Positions 7,954 through 14,913 of a stretch of DNA of 19,914 nucleotides are shown piece after piece. The stretch is from an uncultured bacterium (lineage in GTDB: Bacteria > Bacillota_I > Bacilli_A > RF39 > UBA660), in NCBI GenBank assembly GCA_949286645.1, contig CASEDN010000060.1:1-19914 (forward strand), read 5' to 3'. The notes beneath the pieces were generated by a model, which made no database searches, was not told the origin of the DNA, and saw nothing but the letters and a program-made list of their open reading frames with translations. The translations under genes and the position numbers were made by a program. Numbering within the stretch: position 1 is the first letter of the stretch; every line of letters begins with the position of its first letter.

Positions 7954-7982
7954 GTTATAGCATGATTTCATATAAAAGGCAA
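7954..7982 (-). promoter_or_regulatory. rpoE promoter (extended -10)
   Basis: Minus strand: TTGCCT (7977-7982), exactly 17 bases, then TGC-TATAAC (-10 at 7954-7959). A second possible -10 (TATAAT, 7911-7916, with TACACA 18 bases upstream or nearby) lies closer to the gene. The 121-base gap between argS and rpoE holds these elements and no clear argS terminator hairpin. Confidence 0.55.
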
Positions 7983-8007
7983 TACTTTTTTATATATTTA
8001 TATTTTT

Positions 8008-9750
8008 TTACATTTTTTCTGGCACTTCAATGGCAAGTATATCTAGTAGTTCTTCGTTAGTTTCTTTAACTAATTTTGTTAAGGTAAGCCAACTTTCTCT
8101 TACTTTTTCATCACTTTCAGTTAAGATGTGATTTGCCTCATAAAATCTACTGAATAAACTTGTTAAATTATATAGGTAATCTGCTATAGAACTTAAATCT
8201 TTATTATTATAAGCTTTATGTAAAATATTATTCTTCTCCATTAATAAAAGGATAATTTCTTTCTCAGTATCTGTTGGTTTATTGTAATAGTTACTATAGT
8301 CTATACCCATATCATTCGCTTTATTCAATATAGATTTCATTCTAATAGTATTATATAAAATGTATGGTCCTGTTTTTCCTTCTACATCAATAAATTTACT
8401 TGGTTCAAAGATATAGTCTGTTGTTCTATTAGGTAAAAAGTCAGCATATTTAATCGCAGCGATAGCGATTTTTTCAGATATTTCTTCTTTATTATCCATA
8501 TCTTTATTCATATGAGTAAGTATTTCTTCTTTGACACTTTGAATTAGGCTTTTTAGAGTTGCAGCATTACCATCTCTTGTTTTAAATGGTTTACCATCAG
8601 TTCCGTTCATTGTTCCAAAGCCATAATACTCTAAAACTGTATCTTTAGAGACAAGTCCTGTTTTATATGATGCTCTAAATACTTGTTCAAAGTATAATCC
8701 TTGACGCATATCTACTATATACCATATTTCTTTAGGATTAAATCTTTTCATACGAGATGTGATGGTTGCAAGTTCCCTTGTGGCATAAAGAGTTGCTCCA
8801 TTACTTTTAATAACTACAAGTGGTGGCATAGGTGCTTTATCATCATCTTCTATTACTTCAACTATTTTCGCTCCTTCACTTTCTATTAAATAACCAGATT
8901 TTTCCATAGTATCTAGTGTTTCTTTGATATAAGGATAAGCATCACTTTCTCCTTCCCACAAATCAAAGTCTGTATTTAATTCTTTATAAATACTCTTTAT
9001 ATCTTTTGTAGATAGCTCTTTTATTTTATTCCAAAGAGCGACATAGCCTTTATTTTTACCTGATTCTAACTCGGCAGTTATTTCTCTAACCTTTTCCATT
9101 ATCTCTTCATTTTCTTTAGCTTTTATACTTGCAGTAGGATAAATTTCTTCTAAATCTTTTCCTGTTATAGGTAATTCATCCCAAGTAGTTTCTTCTTTTC
9201 CACTAAAATAGTTAAGATTAGGATATCTTTCTTTTATCTCATATATTACCATTCCAGATTGACGACCAATGTCTCCAAAGTGAACATCAGCGATTACTTC
9301 CTTACCAAGATGTCTTGCAAGTCTTTTTAAAGCTTCACCAATATTTGCACTTCTTAGATGTCCTACATGAAGAGTTTTAGCGATATTCGCACCACCGTAG
9401 TCAATGATGATTCTATCACTTTCAAGTTTTTCCACATCTTTTGTAGAACTCTTAATAACTTTTTCCACATATTCTGTTAATAACTCATCTTTAAATCTTA
9501 GATTAATAAAACCTGCTCCTGCAATATTAATATCTTTAAAGTATTCTGTTTCTTCTAGGCATTTAACTAGCTCTTCTGCGATCTCTCTTGGTGATTTATG
9601 TAGGATTTTAGTAAGCTTCATGGCATCATTTATTTGATAGTCTCCTAACTCTTTTTTTCCACTTGTTAATAGTTTTACTTCATCAAGTGGAATATTATTT
9701 TCCTTAAACTTATTTAATATATCTTTTTCCACAGTATTTAAAAAATTCAT
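8008..9750 (-). CDS. argS: Arginyl-tRNA synthetase
   Basis: Charges tRNA-Arg with arginine; class I synthetase. 580 residues, in the usual size range. The N-terminal ArgRS-specific domain (about 1-95) is followed by the HIGH-type signature HVGH (128-131, in KTLHVGHLRSANIGEAL), the DMRQGLYFEQVFRA region of the catalytic core, and the C-terminal anticodon-binding DALR domain ending in LAIEVPEKM, a typical ArgRS terminus. The ATG overlaps the stop of the Sel1 gene (ATGA) with AAAGGAG 8 bases upstream. The ywiB ... argS ... rpoE order matches Bacillus, with two extra genes between ywiB and argS. Confidence 0.97.
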   Translation of the reverse strand: MNFLNTVEKDILNKFKENNIPLDEVKLLTSGKKELGDYQINDAMKLTKILHKSPREIAEELVKCLEETEYFKDINIAGAGFINLRFKDELLTEYVEKVIKSSTKDVEKLESDRIIIDYGGANIAKTLHVGHLRSANIGEALKRLARHLGKEVIADVHFGDIGRQSGMVIYEIKERYPNLNYFSGKEETTWDELPITGKDLEEIYPTASIKAKENEEIMEKVREITAELESGKNKGYVALWNKIKELSTKDIKSIYKELNTDFDLWEGESDAYPYIKETLDTMEKSGYLIESEGAKIVEVIEDDDKAPMPPLVVIKSNGATLYATRELATITSRMKRFNPKEIWYIVDMRQGLYFEQVFRASYKTGLVSKDTVLEYYGFGTMNGTDGKPFKTRDGNAATLKSLIQSVKEEILTHMNKDMDNKEEISEKIAIAAIKYADFLPNRTTDYIFEPSKFIDVEGKTGPYILYNTIRMKSILNKANDMGIDYSNYYNKPTDTEKEIILLLMEKNNILHKAYNNKDLSSIADYLYNLTSLFSRFYEANHILTESDEKVRESWLTLTKLVKETNEELLDILAIEVPEKM

Positions 9751-10352
9751 TTTCTTGCTCCTTTCTCAATAGAGTTTTGCACATCTTCTAATTTTTTTAT
9801 TGCTCTTGGAAGCTCCACACTTGCTGCTAATTCCAAATAATAGTCTGCTAATTCTAAATTTTGTTCTGTGCCTCTACCTTCACGATAGAAGTTAGCTCCT
9901 AAATCATATATGGCTGCTAAATGTCCTTGTATTGCACATTCATTGATTAGTTGAAAAGCTGTTTTGTAATCTTTTTCTACATCTCCAAAACCAAAATAAT
10001 AGTAGGCTCCTAAACAAAACTTAGAAAATGCTTGGACTTTTGGTTTTTCTTTTTCTTCTTCTATTTCTTGTAATAATTCATCATAGGCATTAACAAATAA
10101 TTGATAGGCTTTATCTTTATTTTGTTCTACCCCATCTCCAAACTGATAGCAGGCTGCTAGGCCATAAATACATTTTGGGTCATTCATTTCTGCACCTTTT
10201 CTATACCATTCAACAGCTTTAGTTAAATCTTGTGATAGTCCATTTTCCGCACTATCGTAACTTCTAGCGACTATATAGCAAGATAGTTTATCTCCATCAT
10301 TAGCTTTTTCTATCAATTCCTCTATATTAAATAGCATTGGTTTTATTTCCAT
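9747..10352 (-). CDS. Sel1-repeat protein of unknown function
   Basis: 201 residues, predicted soluble. It is built almost entirely of Sel1-like (TPR-related) repeats at roughly 21-55, 58-94, 108-141 and 144-178, recognisable from AVEWYRKGAEMNDPKCIYGLAACYQFGDGVEQN and from YDLGANFYREGRGTEQN with A-x(2)-YY-L-LAA. Such repeats bind proteins; no enzymatic domain or signal peptide is present, so it is likely an intracellular adaptor. The start has GAGGTG 8 bases upstream. It overlaps argS by four bases and would be co-translated with it, although no functional link to arginyl-tRNA synthesis is known to me. Confidence 0.8.
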   Translation of the reverse strand: MEIKPMLFNIEELIEKANDGDKLSCYIVARSYDSAENGLSQDLTKAVEWYRKGAEMNDPKCIYGLAACYQFGDGVEQNKDKAYQLFVNAYDELLQEIEEEKEKPKVQAFSKFCLGAYYYFGFGDVEKDYKTAFQLINECAIQGHLAAIYDLGANFYREGRGTEQNLELADYYLELAASVELPRAIKKLEDVQNSIEKGARK

Positions 10353-10377
10353 TAACTCTCACCTCTTTTATAATAAA

Positions 10378-10803
10378 TCATTTTTGTCTTTTAAGCTCCC
10401 TAACACTCCAGTTAGAGTTTATACATTCCTTTTCATAAAAATTTCTTTCATCTATATTTTCAATGCTTAATAGTTCACAATAGTGTGACCAGCTTAATTT
10501 TCCAGACAGTGTCTGGAATTTTGGATATGTTATATAAAATCTACGCATATTATTAAATAAATTACTAACTGAAAAACCAGAACCTAATATTTTTCTTAAT
10601 TCTTTTGATAGTTCTTTCATTACTTGTTTCCCATATTCGGCTTTTATATTACCGTTTTGTTCGTTTTCTACTATTATTTTTCCAACATTCCAATATGCTA
10701 GTAACATTGTATTATTTACTTCATAAGCAACTTTTTGCCTGTTACTTACAATTACTTCTTTTATATCTTCTATTATTTTTTTATTAAATGTTAAACTTTG
10801 CAT
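10378..10803 (-). CDS. YhcG/DUF1016 protein truncated to its N-terminal domain
   Basis: 141 residues matching the N-terminal (winged-helix-like) domain of the YhcG/DUF1016 family: VNNTMLLAYWNVGKII, EYGKQVMKELSKEL, GFSVSNLFNNMRRFY, LSWSHYCELLSI and NWSVRELKRQ. Full family members are about 330-380 residues and continue from WSVRELxRQI into a PDDEXK nuclease domain. Here the frame reads RELKRQK and then TGA, so the whole nuclease is missing, and nothing resembling it follows in any frame before the Sel1 gene. Ribosome-binding site AGGAGG 8 bases before ATG. It is either a remnant of a mobile or defence-associated gene or a stable domain-only derivative. A perfect 19-bp palindrome lies inside it. 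Confidence 0.82.
   Translation of the reverse strand: MQSLTFNKKIIEDIKEVIVSNRQKVAYEVNNTMLLAYWNVGKIIVENEQNGNIKAEYGKQVMKELSKELRKILGSGFSVSNLFNNMRRFYITYPKFQTLSGKLSWSHYCELLSIENIDERNFYEKECINSNWSVRELKRQK
10500..10518. repeat. Perfect 19-bp palindrome inside the YhcG-like gene
   Basis: TTCCAGACAGTGTCTGGAA: two 9-base arms around a central G, GC-richer than its surroundings. On the coding (minus) strand it encodes the FQTLSG stretch just before LSWSH. It could form a tight hairpin in mRNA or a dyad site in DNA. Confidence 0.75.
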
Positions 10804-10830
10804 AAGTAGTTCCTCCTAATCTTAAAAATA

Positions 10831-11193
10831 TTACAATATCCTCCACTCTACCTTAAACTCATGTTTAAAGTCATTACCTTCAATTTCATATATTACTTCA
10901 AAAGATTCTCTATCTTTATTTATCTTAAATGTCTTCATAGGAACAAAACCTGTTTGTTTTAAATCTTTTAGAAATACTTCAAAATTAGTTTTTTCGTTTT
11001 CCACAAATTTATAACTTAAAATAGTATCTTCTGTTTCTCTTAGCATAATATTATCATCAAGAAAGATAGTTAGAAGTGCTTTATCATCTTGATACTGGAT
11101 TAAGTTTTTTTCATTGTCTAGAGTTCCTTTACCTTCAAAAGGTAATTCTTCGTCTTTATTTTTAATTTTTGATTTTATTAATACGTCTTTCAT
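10831..11193 (-). CDS. ywiB: YwiB family (DUF1934) beta-barrel protein
   Basis: 120 residues, alternating beta-strand pattern with the DUF1934 plan: an N-terminal strand (VLIKSKIKNKDEE), GKGTLDNEKNLIQYQDD, and a C-terminal YEIEGNDFKHEFKVEWRI. The family is small and lipocalin-like in shape, of unknown biochemical role. Position supports the call, since ywiB sits upstream of argS in Bacillus. Transcribed from its own promoter, divergent from the PBP gene; AAGGAG ribosome-binding site. The next gene starts 27 bases after its stop. Confidence 0.78.
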   Translation of the reverse strand: MKDVLIKSKIKNKDEELPFEGKGTLDNEKNLIQYQDDKALLTIFLDDNIMLRETEDTILSYKFVENEKTNFEVFLKDLKQTGFVPMKTFKINKDRESFEVIYEIEGNDFKHEFKVEWRIL

Positions 11194-11217
11194 AAGAGTT
11201 CTCCTTTTTCTGCTAAG

Positions 11218-11246
11218 ATTATAACAAAAAACTATTAAAGTTACAA
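11218..11246 (-). promoter_or_regulatory. ywiB promoter (extended -10)
   Basis: Minus strand: TTGTAA (11241-11246), 17-base spacer, TGT-TATAAT (-10 at 11218-11223), about 25 bases before the ATG. It presumably drives ywiB, the YhcG-like gene, the Sel1 gene and argS, since no other promoter or terminator is evident between them. Confidence 0.6.
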
Positions 11247-11267
11247 CTTATTTGTTTGAATGATAAT
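11240..11267 (+). promoter_or_regulatory. Candidate promoter of the class A PBP gene
   Basis: Plus strand: GTTACA (11240-11245), 16-base spacer, GATAAT (11262-11267). The -35 overlaps the -35 of the divergent ywiB promoter within the dyad AAGTTacAACTT (11238-11249). The predicted transcript start near 11274 lies downstream of the longest possible ORF start, supporting the internal ATG at 11307. Confidence 0.4.
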
Positions 11268-11306
11268 TTTTTGGACATGATATATAAAGAAAGGATGATT
11301 TTGTTT

Positions 11307-13268
11307 ATGAAAGTTTTGAAGAAGTGTTTAAAAATATTTATAATTCTTATAGGACTTTTTATTGTTGGTAATATCTGTGTTTATACTTATGCTAAATTAA
11401 GTCCTAAGATTGAGATAAAGAATGCTAATAGTTTTATGCTTTTTGATAGTGATAATGAAGTTTTTTTTCAAGGAAGTGGTTCTAGGGAATGGATTAGTCT
11501 TGATGATATTTCTCCATACTTGATAGAAGCGACAATAAATACTGAAGATAAAAACTTTTATAAACATATTGGTTTTGATTATCTTAGAATATTAAAAGCA
11601 ATGGCTGTTAATATAACTAGCGGTACTACTAGTCAAGGGGCAAGTACGATTACGCAACAGTATGCTAAAAACTTATTTTTAGATTTTGATAAGACTTGGA
11701 AAAGAAAATGGGATGAGATGTGGTATACAATAGAGATAGAGTCTCATTATAGTAAAGATGAGATACTTGAAGGTTATTTAAATACTATTAATTATGGACA
11801 TGGTAAATATGGAATAGAGACTGCTAGTAAATACTATTTTGGTAAGAGTGCTAAAGATTTAACTTTGGCAGAGGCTGCTATGCTTACTGGCATTCCTAAA
11901 TCTCCTAGTAATTATTCTCCTTTTGTTAATTTAAAGAAAGCGACACAAAGACAACAGATGATTCTTAAGAACATGTATGATGATGGTGTTATTAGTGAAG
12001 ATGAATATAATAAGGCTCTTGATGAAGAATTAAAATTTATTGGTGAGGAAGAAGAAGACGAGCTTGAGAGTGTTATGTATTATCAAGATGCTGTTATTGA
12101 AGAGTTAAAAAGTCTTAAAGAAATACCTGAATCATTTCTAGAAACTGGTGGTCTTAAAGTTTATACTAGTCTTGATATGGATGCTCAAAAGGAGTTAGAA
12201 GAGACTGTTAAAAATACAATGCCTGATAGTGACTTGGAAACTGCTAGTGTAATGGTTAATCCTAATAATGGGAGAGTTATCGCTTTGGTGGGTGGTAAAG
12301 ACTATAGTAAATCAGAATTTAATAGGGCTGTTAATGCTAAAAGGCAAGTAGGTTCAACGATGAAAGCTTTTCTTTATTATGCTGCTTTAGAAAATGGATT
12401 TACGGCTTCTACTACTTTTACTAGTGAAGAGACTACTTTTACTTTTAATAATGACCAAACTTATTCACCGCAGAACTATAATGGTACTTATGGAAATAAG
12501 CCTATTTCTATGGCCACTGCTATCGCTTATTCTGAAAATATTTATGCTGTTAAAACTCATATGTTTTTAGGAGAAGATACTCTTGTTGATATGGCTAAAA
12601 GACTTGGTATTACTTCTAAACTTGATGAAGTACCTTCACTTGCTCTTGGTACTAGTGAAATAGGTATGTTAGAGATGGCCGGGGCATATTCTGCTTTTGC
12701 AAATGAAGGATATAAAGTAACACCACACTTTATTACTAAGGTTGTAGATAAAGAGGGTAATGTTTTATATGAAGTGGATGAAGAAAAAGATCTTATACTT
12801 AACTCTAGTTTAACTTTTATTTTAAATAATTTATTGACTGCTACATATGATGCTAATTTTATTGATTATAACTATCCTACTGCTGTTAATCTTGCTAGTA
12901 GAATGACTCATAAATATTCTTTAAAAAGTGGTACTACTAATACTGATAACTGGTATATTGGCTATAATAAAGATATAGTAACTGCTGTTTGGTGTGGTTA
13001 TGATGATAGTAGAGACTTGAAATCTAGTGAATATAAATATGCTCAGAATATTTGGCTTAATACAATGGAAAGTTATATGAAAGATAAAGATGATGCTTGG
13101 TATAGTCAACCTGAAAATGTGGTAGGAGTTTTGGTTAATCCAATTACGGGGAAGCCTGCTGTTGATAGTGATGAGAAGAAAATAATTGAATATTATGTTA
13201 AAGGAACAGAACCTAGTGCAGATGATCCTGTATTTTATGAGATTAGTGGAAATACTAGTAGTAATTAG
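11307..13268 (+). CDS. Bifunctional class A penicillin-binding protein (GT51 transglycosylase + transpeptidase)
   Basis: Polymerises glycan strands and cross-links peptides of peptidoglycan at the outer face of the membrane. From the chosen ATG it has 653 residues: a short basic N-terminus and one membrane anchor (about 7-29), the GT51 domain with catalytic Glu80 in EDKNFYKHIGFD, GASTITQQ (111-118), RKWDE and Glu155, then the transpeptidase domain with SxxK STMK (350-353), SxN SEN (409-411) and KSGT (540-543, a Ser variant of KTGT). The C-terminus is short, with no PASTA or fibronectin domain. A longer ORF starts 17 codons upstream but would begin before the predicted transcript start; the ATG at 11307 has AAAGGA about 11 bases upstream and begins MKVLKKCLKIFIIL, a normal anchor start. 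Confidence 0.94.
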   Translation: MKVLKKCLKIFIILIGLFIVGNICVYTYAKLSPKIEIKNANSFMLFDSDNEVFFQGSGSREWISLDDISPYLIEATINTEDKNFYKHIGFDYLRILKAMAVNITSGTTSQGASTITQQYAKNLFLDFDKTWKRKWDEMWYTIEIESHYSKDEILEGYLNTINYGHGKYGIETASKYYFGKSAKDLTLAEAAMLTGIPKSPSNYSPFVNLKKATQRQQMILKNMYDDGVISEDEYNKALDEELKFIGEEEEDELESVMYYQDAVIEELKSLKEIPESFLETGGLKVYTSLDMDAQKELEETVKNTMPDSDLETASVMVNPNNGRVIALVGGKDYSKSEFNRAVNAKRQVGSTMKAFLYYAALENGFTASTTFTSEETTFTFNNDQTYSPQNYNGTYGNKPISMATAIAYSENIYAVKTHMFLGEDTLVDMAKRLGITSKLDEVPSLALGTSEIGMLEMAGAYSAFANEGYKVTPHFITKVVDKEGNVLYEVDEEKDLILNSSLTFILNNLLTATYDANFIDYNYPTAVNLASRMTHKYSLKSGTTNTDNWYIGYNKDIVTAVWCGYDDSRDLKSSEYKYAQNIWLNTMESYMKDKDDAWYSQPENVVGVLVNPITGKPAVDSDEKKIIEYYVKGTEPSADDPVFYEISGNTSSN

Positions 13269-13289
13269 TATAATTTAAAATTTTATTAA

Positions 13290-13295
13290 TATAAT
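13290..13295 (+). promoter_or_regulatory. Possible -10 box before gerQ
   Basis: TATAAT in the 47-base gap after the PBP gene, about 20 bases before the gerQ start. No acceptable -35 lies at the normal spacing, so co-transcription with the PBP gene is equally possible. I see no terminator hairpin in the gap. Confidence 0.25.
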
Positions 13296-13315
13296 TACTT
13301 TGAGAGGATGATTTG

Positions 13316-13666
13316 ATGAATAATAATTTTGATACTTATCCTAATCAAAGTACTGATCCCCCTTATCAAAACTTTGATTATGATTATAACCCTAATATGA
13401 ATAATACTCATAATAATAATACCGTTCCAATTAGTGGTGATATGGATTATGCTGAAAATATTTTAGAATTAAATGTAGGTAAAGAGGCAAGTTTTTATAT
13501 GTCATATTCTGATTCCCTAGAATGGCGTGATAGAGTATTTACAGGAACTATTATAGGTGCAGGTAGGGACTATGCTGTTGTTAAAGATAGTGAAAATCGT
13601 ATTTTCTTACTTTGGACAGTATACCTTAATTATGTAGAGTTTAGAGAAGATATTACTTTAAGATAA
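13316..13666 (+). CDS. gerQ: GerQ-like spore coat protein
   Basis: GerQ (YwdL) is a Bacillus spore-coat protein needed for germination and for placing the cortex hydrolase CwlJ. This 116-residue protein has an Asn/Tyr/Pro-rich N-terminus (1-40) and the GerQ core (44-116): DYAENILELNVGKEASFYM, EWRDRVFTGTIIGAGRDYAVV, FLLWTVYLNYVEF. It is shorter than the Bacillus protein (about 180) because the N-terminal low-complexity part is shorter. A TTG three bases upstream could serve as start, but the ATG at 13316 has AGAGG at the right distance (8 bases). It follows the PBP gene by 47 bases. Whether the organism sporulates cannot be judged from this window. Confidence 0.82.
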   Translation: MNNNFDTYPNQSTDPPYQNFDYDYNPNMNNTHNNNTVPISGDMDYAENILELNVGKEASFYMSYSDSLEWRDRVFTGTIIGAGRDYAVVKDSENRIFLLWTVYLNYVEFREDITLR

Positions 13667-13695
13667 TTTACTCTTCTCTTTTTCTTTGCTATAAT
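13667..13695 (+). promoter_or_regulatory. Promoter of the LemA-family gene (extended -10)
   Basis: TTTACT (13667-13672), 17-base spacer, TGC-TATAAT (-10 at 13690-13695; TG extension at 13687-13688). The predicted start near 13702 gives a leader of only about 15 bases containing AAGGA. Confidence 0.6.
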
Positions 13696-13716
13696 ACTAT
13701 TAAGGATGTGATACTA

Positions 13717-14247
13717 ATGATTTATGCTATTGTTGGGGGAATTATTGTATTAATTATTTTAATTTGTGTGATTATAGTCTTGGTTTATAAAAATAAATAT
13801 AATTTTTTATATATTAAAGTGAAGGAAGCAGATAATAATTTAGATATCTTATTACAAAAAAAAGAAGAAATACTTTTAAAGATTGTTCCTATTTTGGAAG
13901 ATGCTAAAATAAAAGATATTCCTGAAGTTATTAAATTAAAATCAAAAAGAATTAATCATCATGAGTTATATCAAGAGTTAATGGATATGACTAATGAAAT
14001 TTTAAAGTTAATAGATGATTATGAAGACAACTTAGATTTTAAAAAGTTAGATTCTTTAGTTGATAAATTAAATGAAAATGAAAATGACTTAAGAGCTGCT
14101 TTAAAATATTATAATGATAATGGTGAAGAAATAATTTATCTTTCTCATAAATTTCCTACTAATTTAATTAAAACTTTTTCTCATTATCAAGATATAGAAA
14201 CTTATAAAATAGAGAAAAGAGAACCTTTTGAAATATTAAAGCATTGA
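13717..14247 (+). CDS. LemA-family membrane protein
   Basis: 176 residues with one N-terminal membrane helix (about 3-25, very Ile/Val rich) followed by a helical, Lys/Glu-rich domain. The pattern fits LemA: the tract after the helix (YNFLYIKVKEADNNLDILLQKKEEIL) corresponds to the LemA segment with D..L..R..L, and the end (ALKYYNDNGEEIIYLSHKFP, then IKTF, YK and EPFE) corresponds to the conserved YN..V..YN...FP....A...F. Typical LemA is about 185 residues. The role of LemA proteins is not settled. The GTG at 13708 would be too close to the AAGGA site, so the ATG at 13717 was chosen. Convergent with the next gene, sharing a terminator. Confidence 0.7.
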   Translation: MIYAIVGGIIVLIILICVIIVLVYKNKYNFLYIKVKEADNNLDILLQKKEEILLKIVPILEDAKIKDIPEVIKLKSKRINHHELYQELMDMTNEILKLIDDYEDNLDFKKLDSLVDKLNENENDLRAALKYYNDNGEEIIYLSHKFPTNLIKTFSHYQDIETYKIEKREPFEILKH

Positions 14248-14272
14248 CTTATTTAGAGCCAATGCTTTTTTT
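14238..14272. terminator. Bidirectional terminator between two convergent genes
   Basis: AAAGCATTG (14238-14246), 13-base loop, CAATGCTTT (14260-14268), a perfect 9-bp stem followed by a seven-T run (14266-14272) on the plus strand. The left arm contains most of the lemA stop TGA (14245-14247), and the unknown gene's TAA (14249-14251) is in the loop. It is a strong terminator for lemA; on the minus strand the T-run is poorer (rc of 14231-14240) but the same stem can work. Confidence 0.85.
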
Positions 14273-14773
14273 ATATATTTTTTGTTCTTTATTTTCTTTT
14301 ACTTCAGATAAAGTTATAGCATTATCTTCTGGTGATGTTATAATTGTCCCATTATCACAGATAATAATAGATGAAAGATCTTCTATTTCTGCAACTATAG
14401 GTAATAGTCTAGCATCTGTTAAACTTCTTTCTAGTATTTCTTCATTAGTTAATCTTTCACCTAAATATATTTTATTTGTAAAATTTCTCCTTTTAGTAGT
14501 AAAACATTCTCCATCTATATTTACTTCTATTCTGTCATAGTAGCGAAAGGCAACTACGTCTTGTGAAAACTGTTCTTTAAGAGGGTCAATTTTATCAACA
14601 CTTCTAATTTTAGAATTGAATTGATTTAATAGTTCATCGTTGGGAATAAACTCTTCTAGATAATGTTCTACTTCTATTTCAGCATCAAAATCTAATGTTT
14701 TGAAAATATAAATACTTTCTTCTATGGAAATATTTTTAATTCTATCTAATTGATTTACTTCTTCTACTTTCAT
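14249..14773 (-). CDS. Hypothetical protein, family not recognised
   Basis: 174 residues, soluble, acidic in the first two thirds and Lys-rich at the end (KENKEQKIYKKSIGSK). No signal peptide, membrane helix, Cys cluster or nucleotide-binding motif is visible. The middle (DVVAFRYYDRIEVNIDGECF) looks like beta strands, and ARLLPIVAEIEDLSSIIICDNGTII suggests an alpha/beta element. Ribosome-binding site AAAGGAG 7 bases before ATG, own candidate promoter, convergent with lemA. It stands alone between the lemA and ung terminators, so its neighbours give no hint of function. Coding is credible from the RBS, length, codon use and terminator placement. Confidence 0.72.
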   Translation of the reverse strand: MKVEEVNQLDRIKNISIEESIYIFKTLDFDAEIEVEHYLEEFIPNDELLNQFNSKIRSVDKIDPLKEQFSQDVVAFRYYDRIEVNIDGECFTTKRRNFTNKIYLGERLTNEEILERSLTDARLLPIVAEIEDLSSIIICDNGTIITSPEDNAITLSEVKENKEQKIYKKSIGSK

Positions 14774-14792
14774 ATTACTTCTCCTTTAGTTA

Positions 14793-14821
14793 AGTTTAGT
14801 ATTTTTTTAAGATAATATCAA
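14793..14821 (-). promoter_or_regulatory. Candidate promoter of the hypothetical gene
   Basis: Minus strand: TTGATA (14816-14821), 17-base spacer, TAAACT (14793-14798). The -35 is good and the -10 weak. The rest of the 138-base gap (14774-14911) holds the ung terminator and a small inverted repeat (TACCAA/TTGGTA, 14869-14882) with no T-run, of unknown role. Confidence 0.4.
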
Positions 14822-14884
14822 GATTTTTTTAATATTTATGTCAGAAATACTTATATTTTTCCATTTATTACCAATTTTGGTATT

Positions 14885-14913
14885 AATAAAAACTAGTATT
14901 GTTAGTACTAGTT
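14885..14913 (-). terminator. Terminator after ung
   Basis: Minus strand: AACTAGTA (14906-14913), 7-base loop, TACTAGTT (14891-14898), then TTTATT. Perfect 8-bp stem; it begins within the ung stop codon (14912-14914). It marks the end of the rplI-dnaB-...-ung transcript. Confidence 0.8.

Noticed and set aside
11256..11306. Seventeen-residue N-terminal extension of the class A PBP
   Set aside because: It begins upstream of the predicted transcript start with no ribosome-binding site and spoils the usual basic-then-hydrophobic anchor.
14244..14540. Plus-strand ORF of 98 codons opposite the hypothetical gene
   Set aside because: It lies antisense to a gene with a better ribosome-binding site and overlaps the lemA stop and terminator; its hydrophobic, Ser-rich translation is what an antisense frame of AT-rich coding DNA gives.
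14869..14882. Second terminator or operator upstream of the hypothetical gene (TACCAA/TTGGTA)
   Set aside because: Arms are six bases with a two-base centre and no T-run on either strand; no evidence of function.
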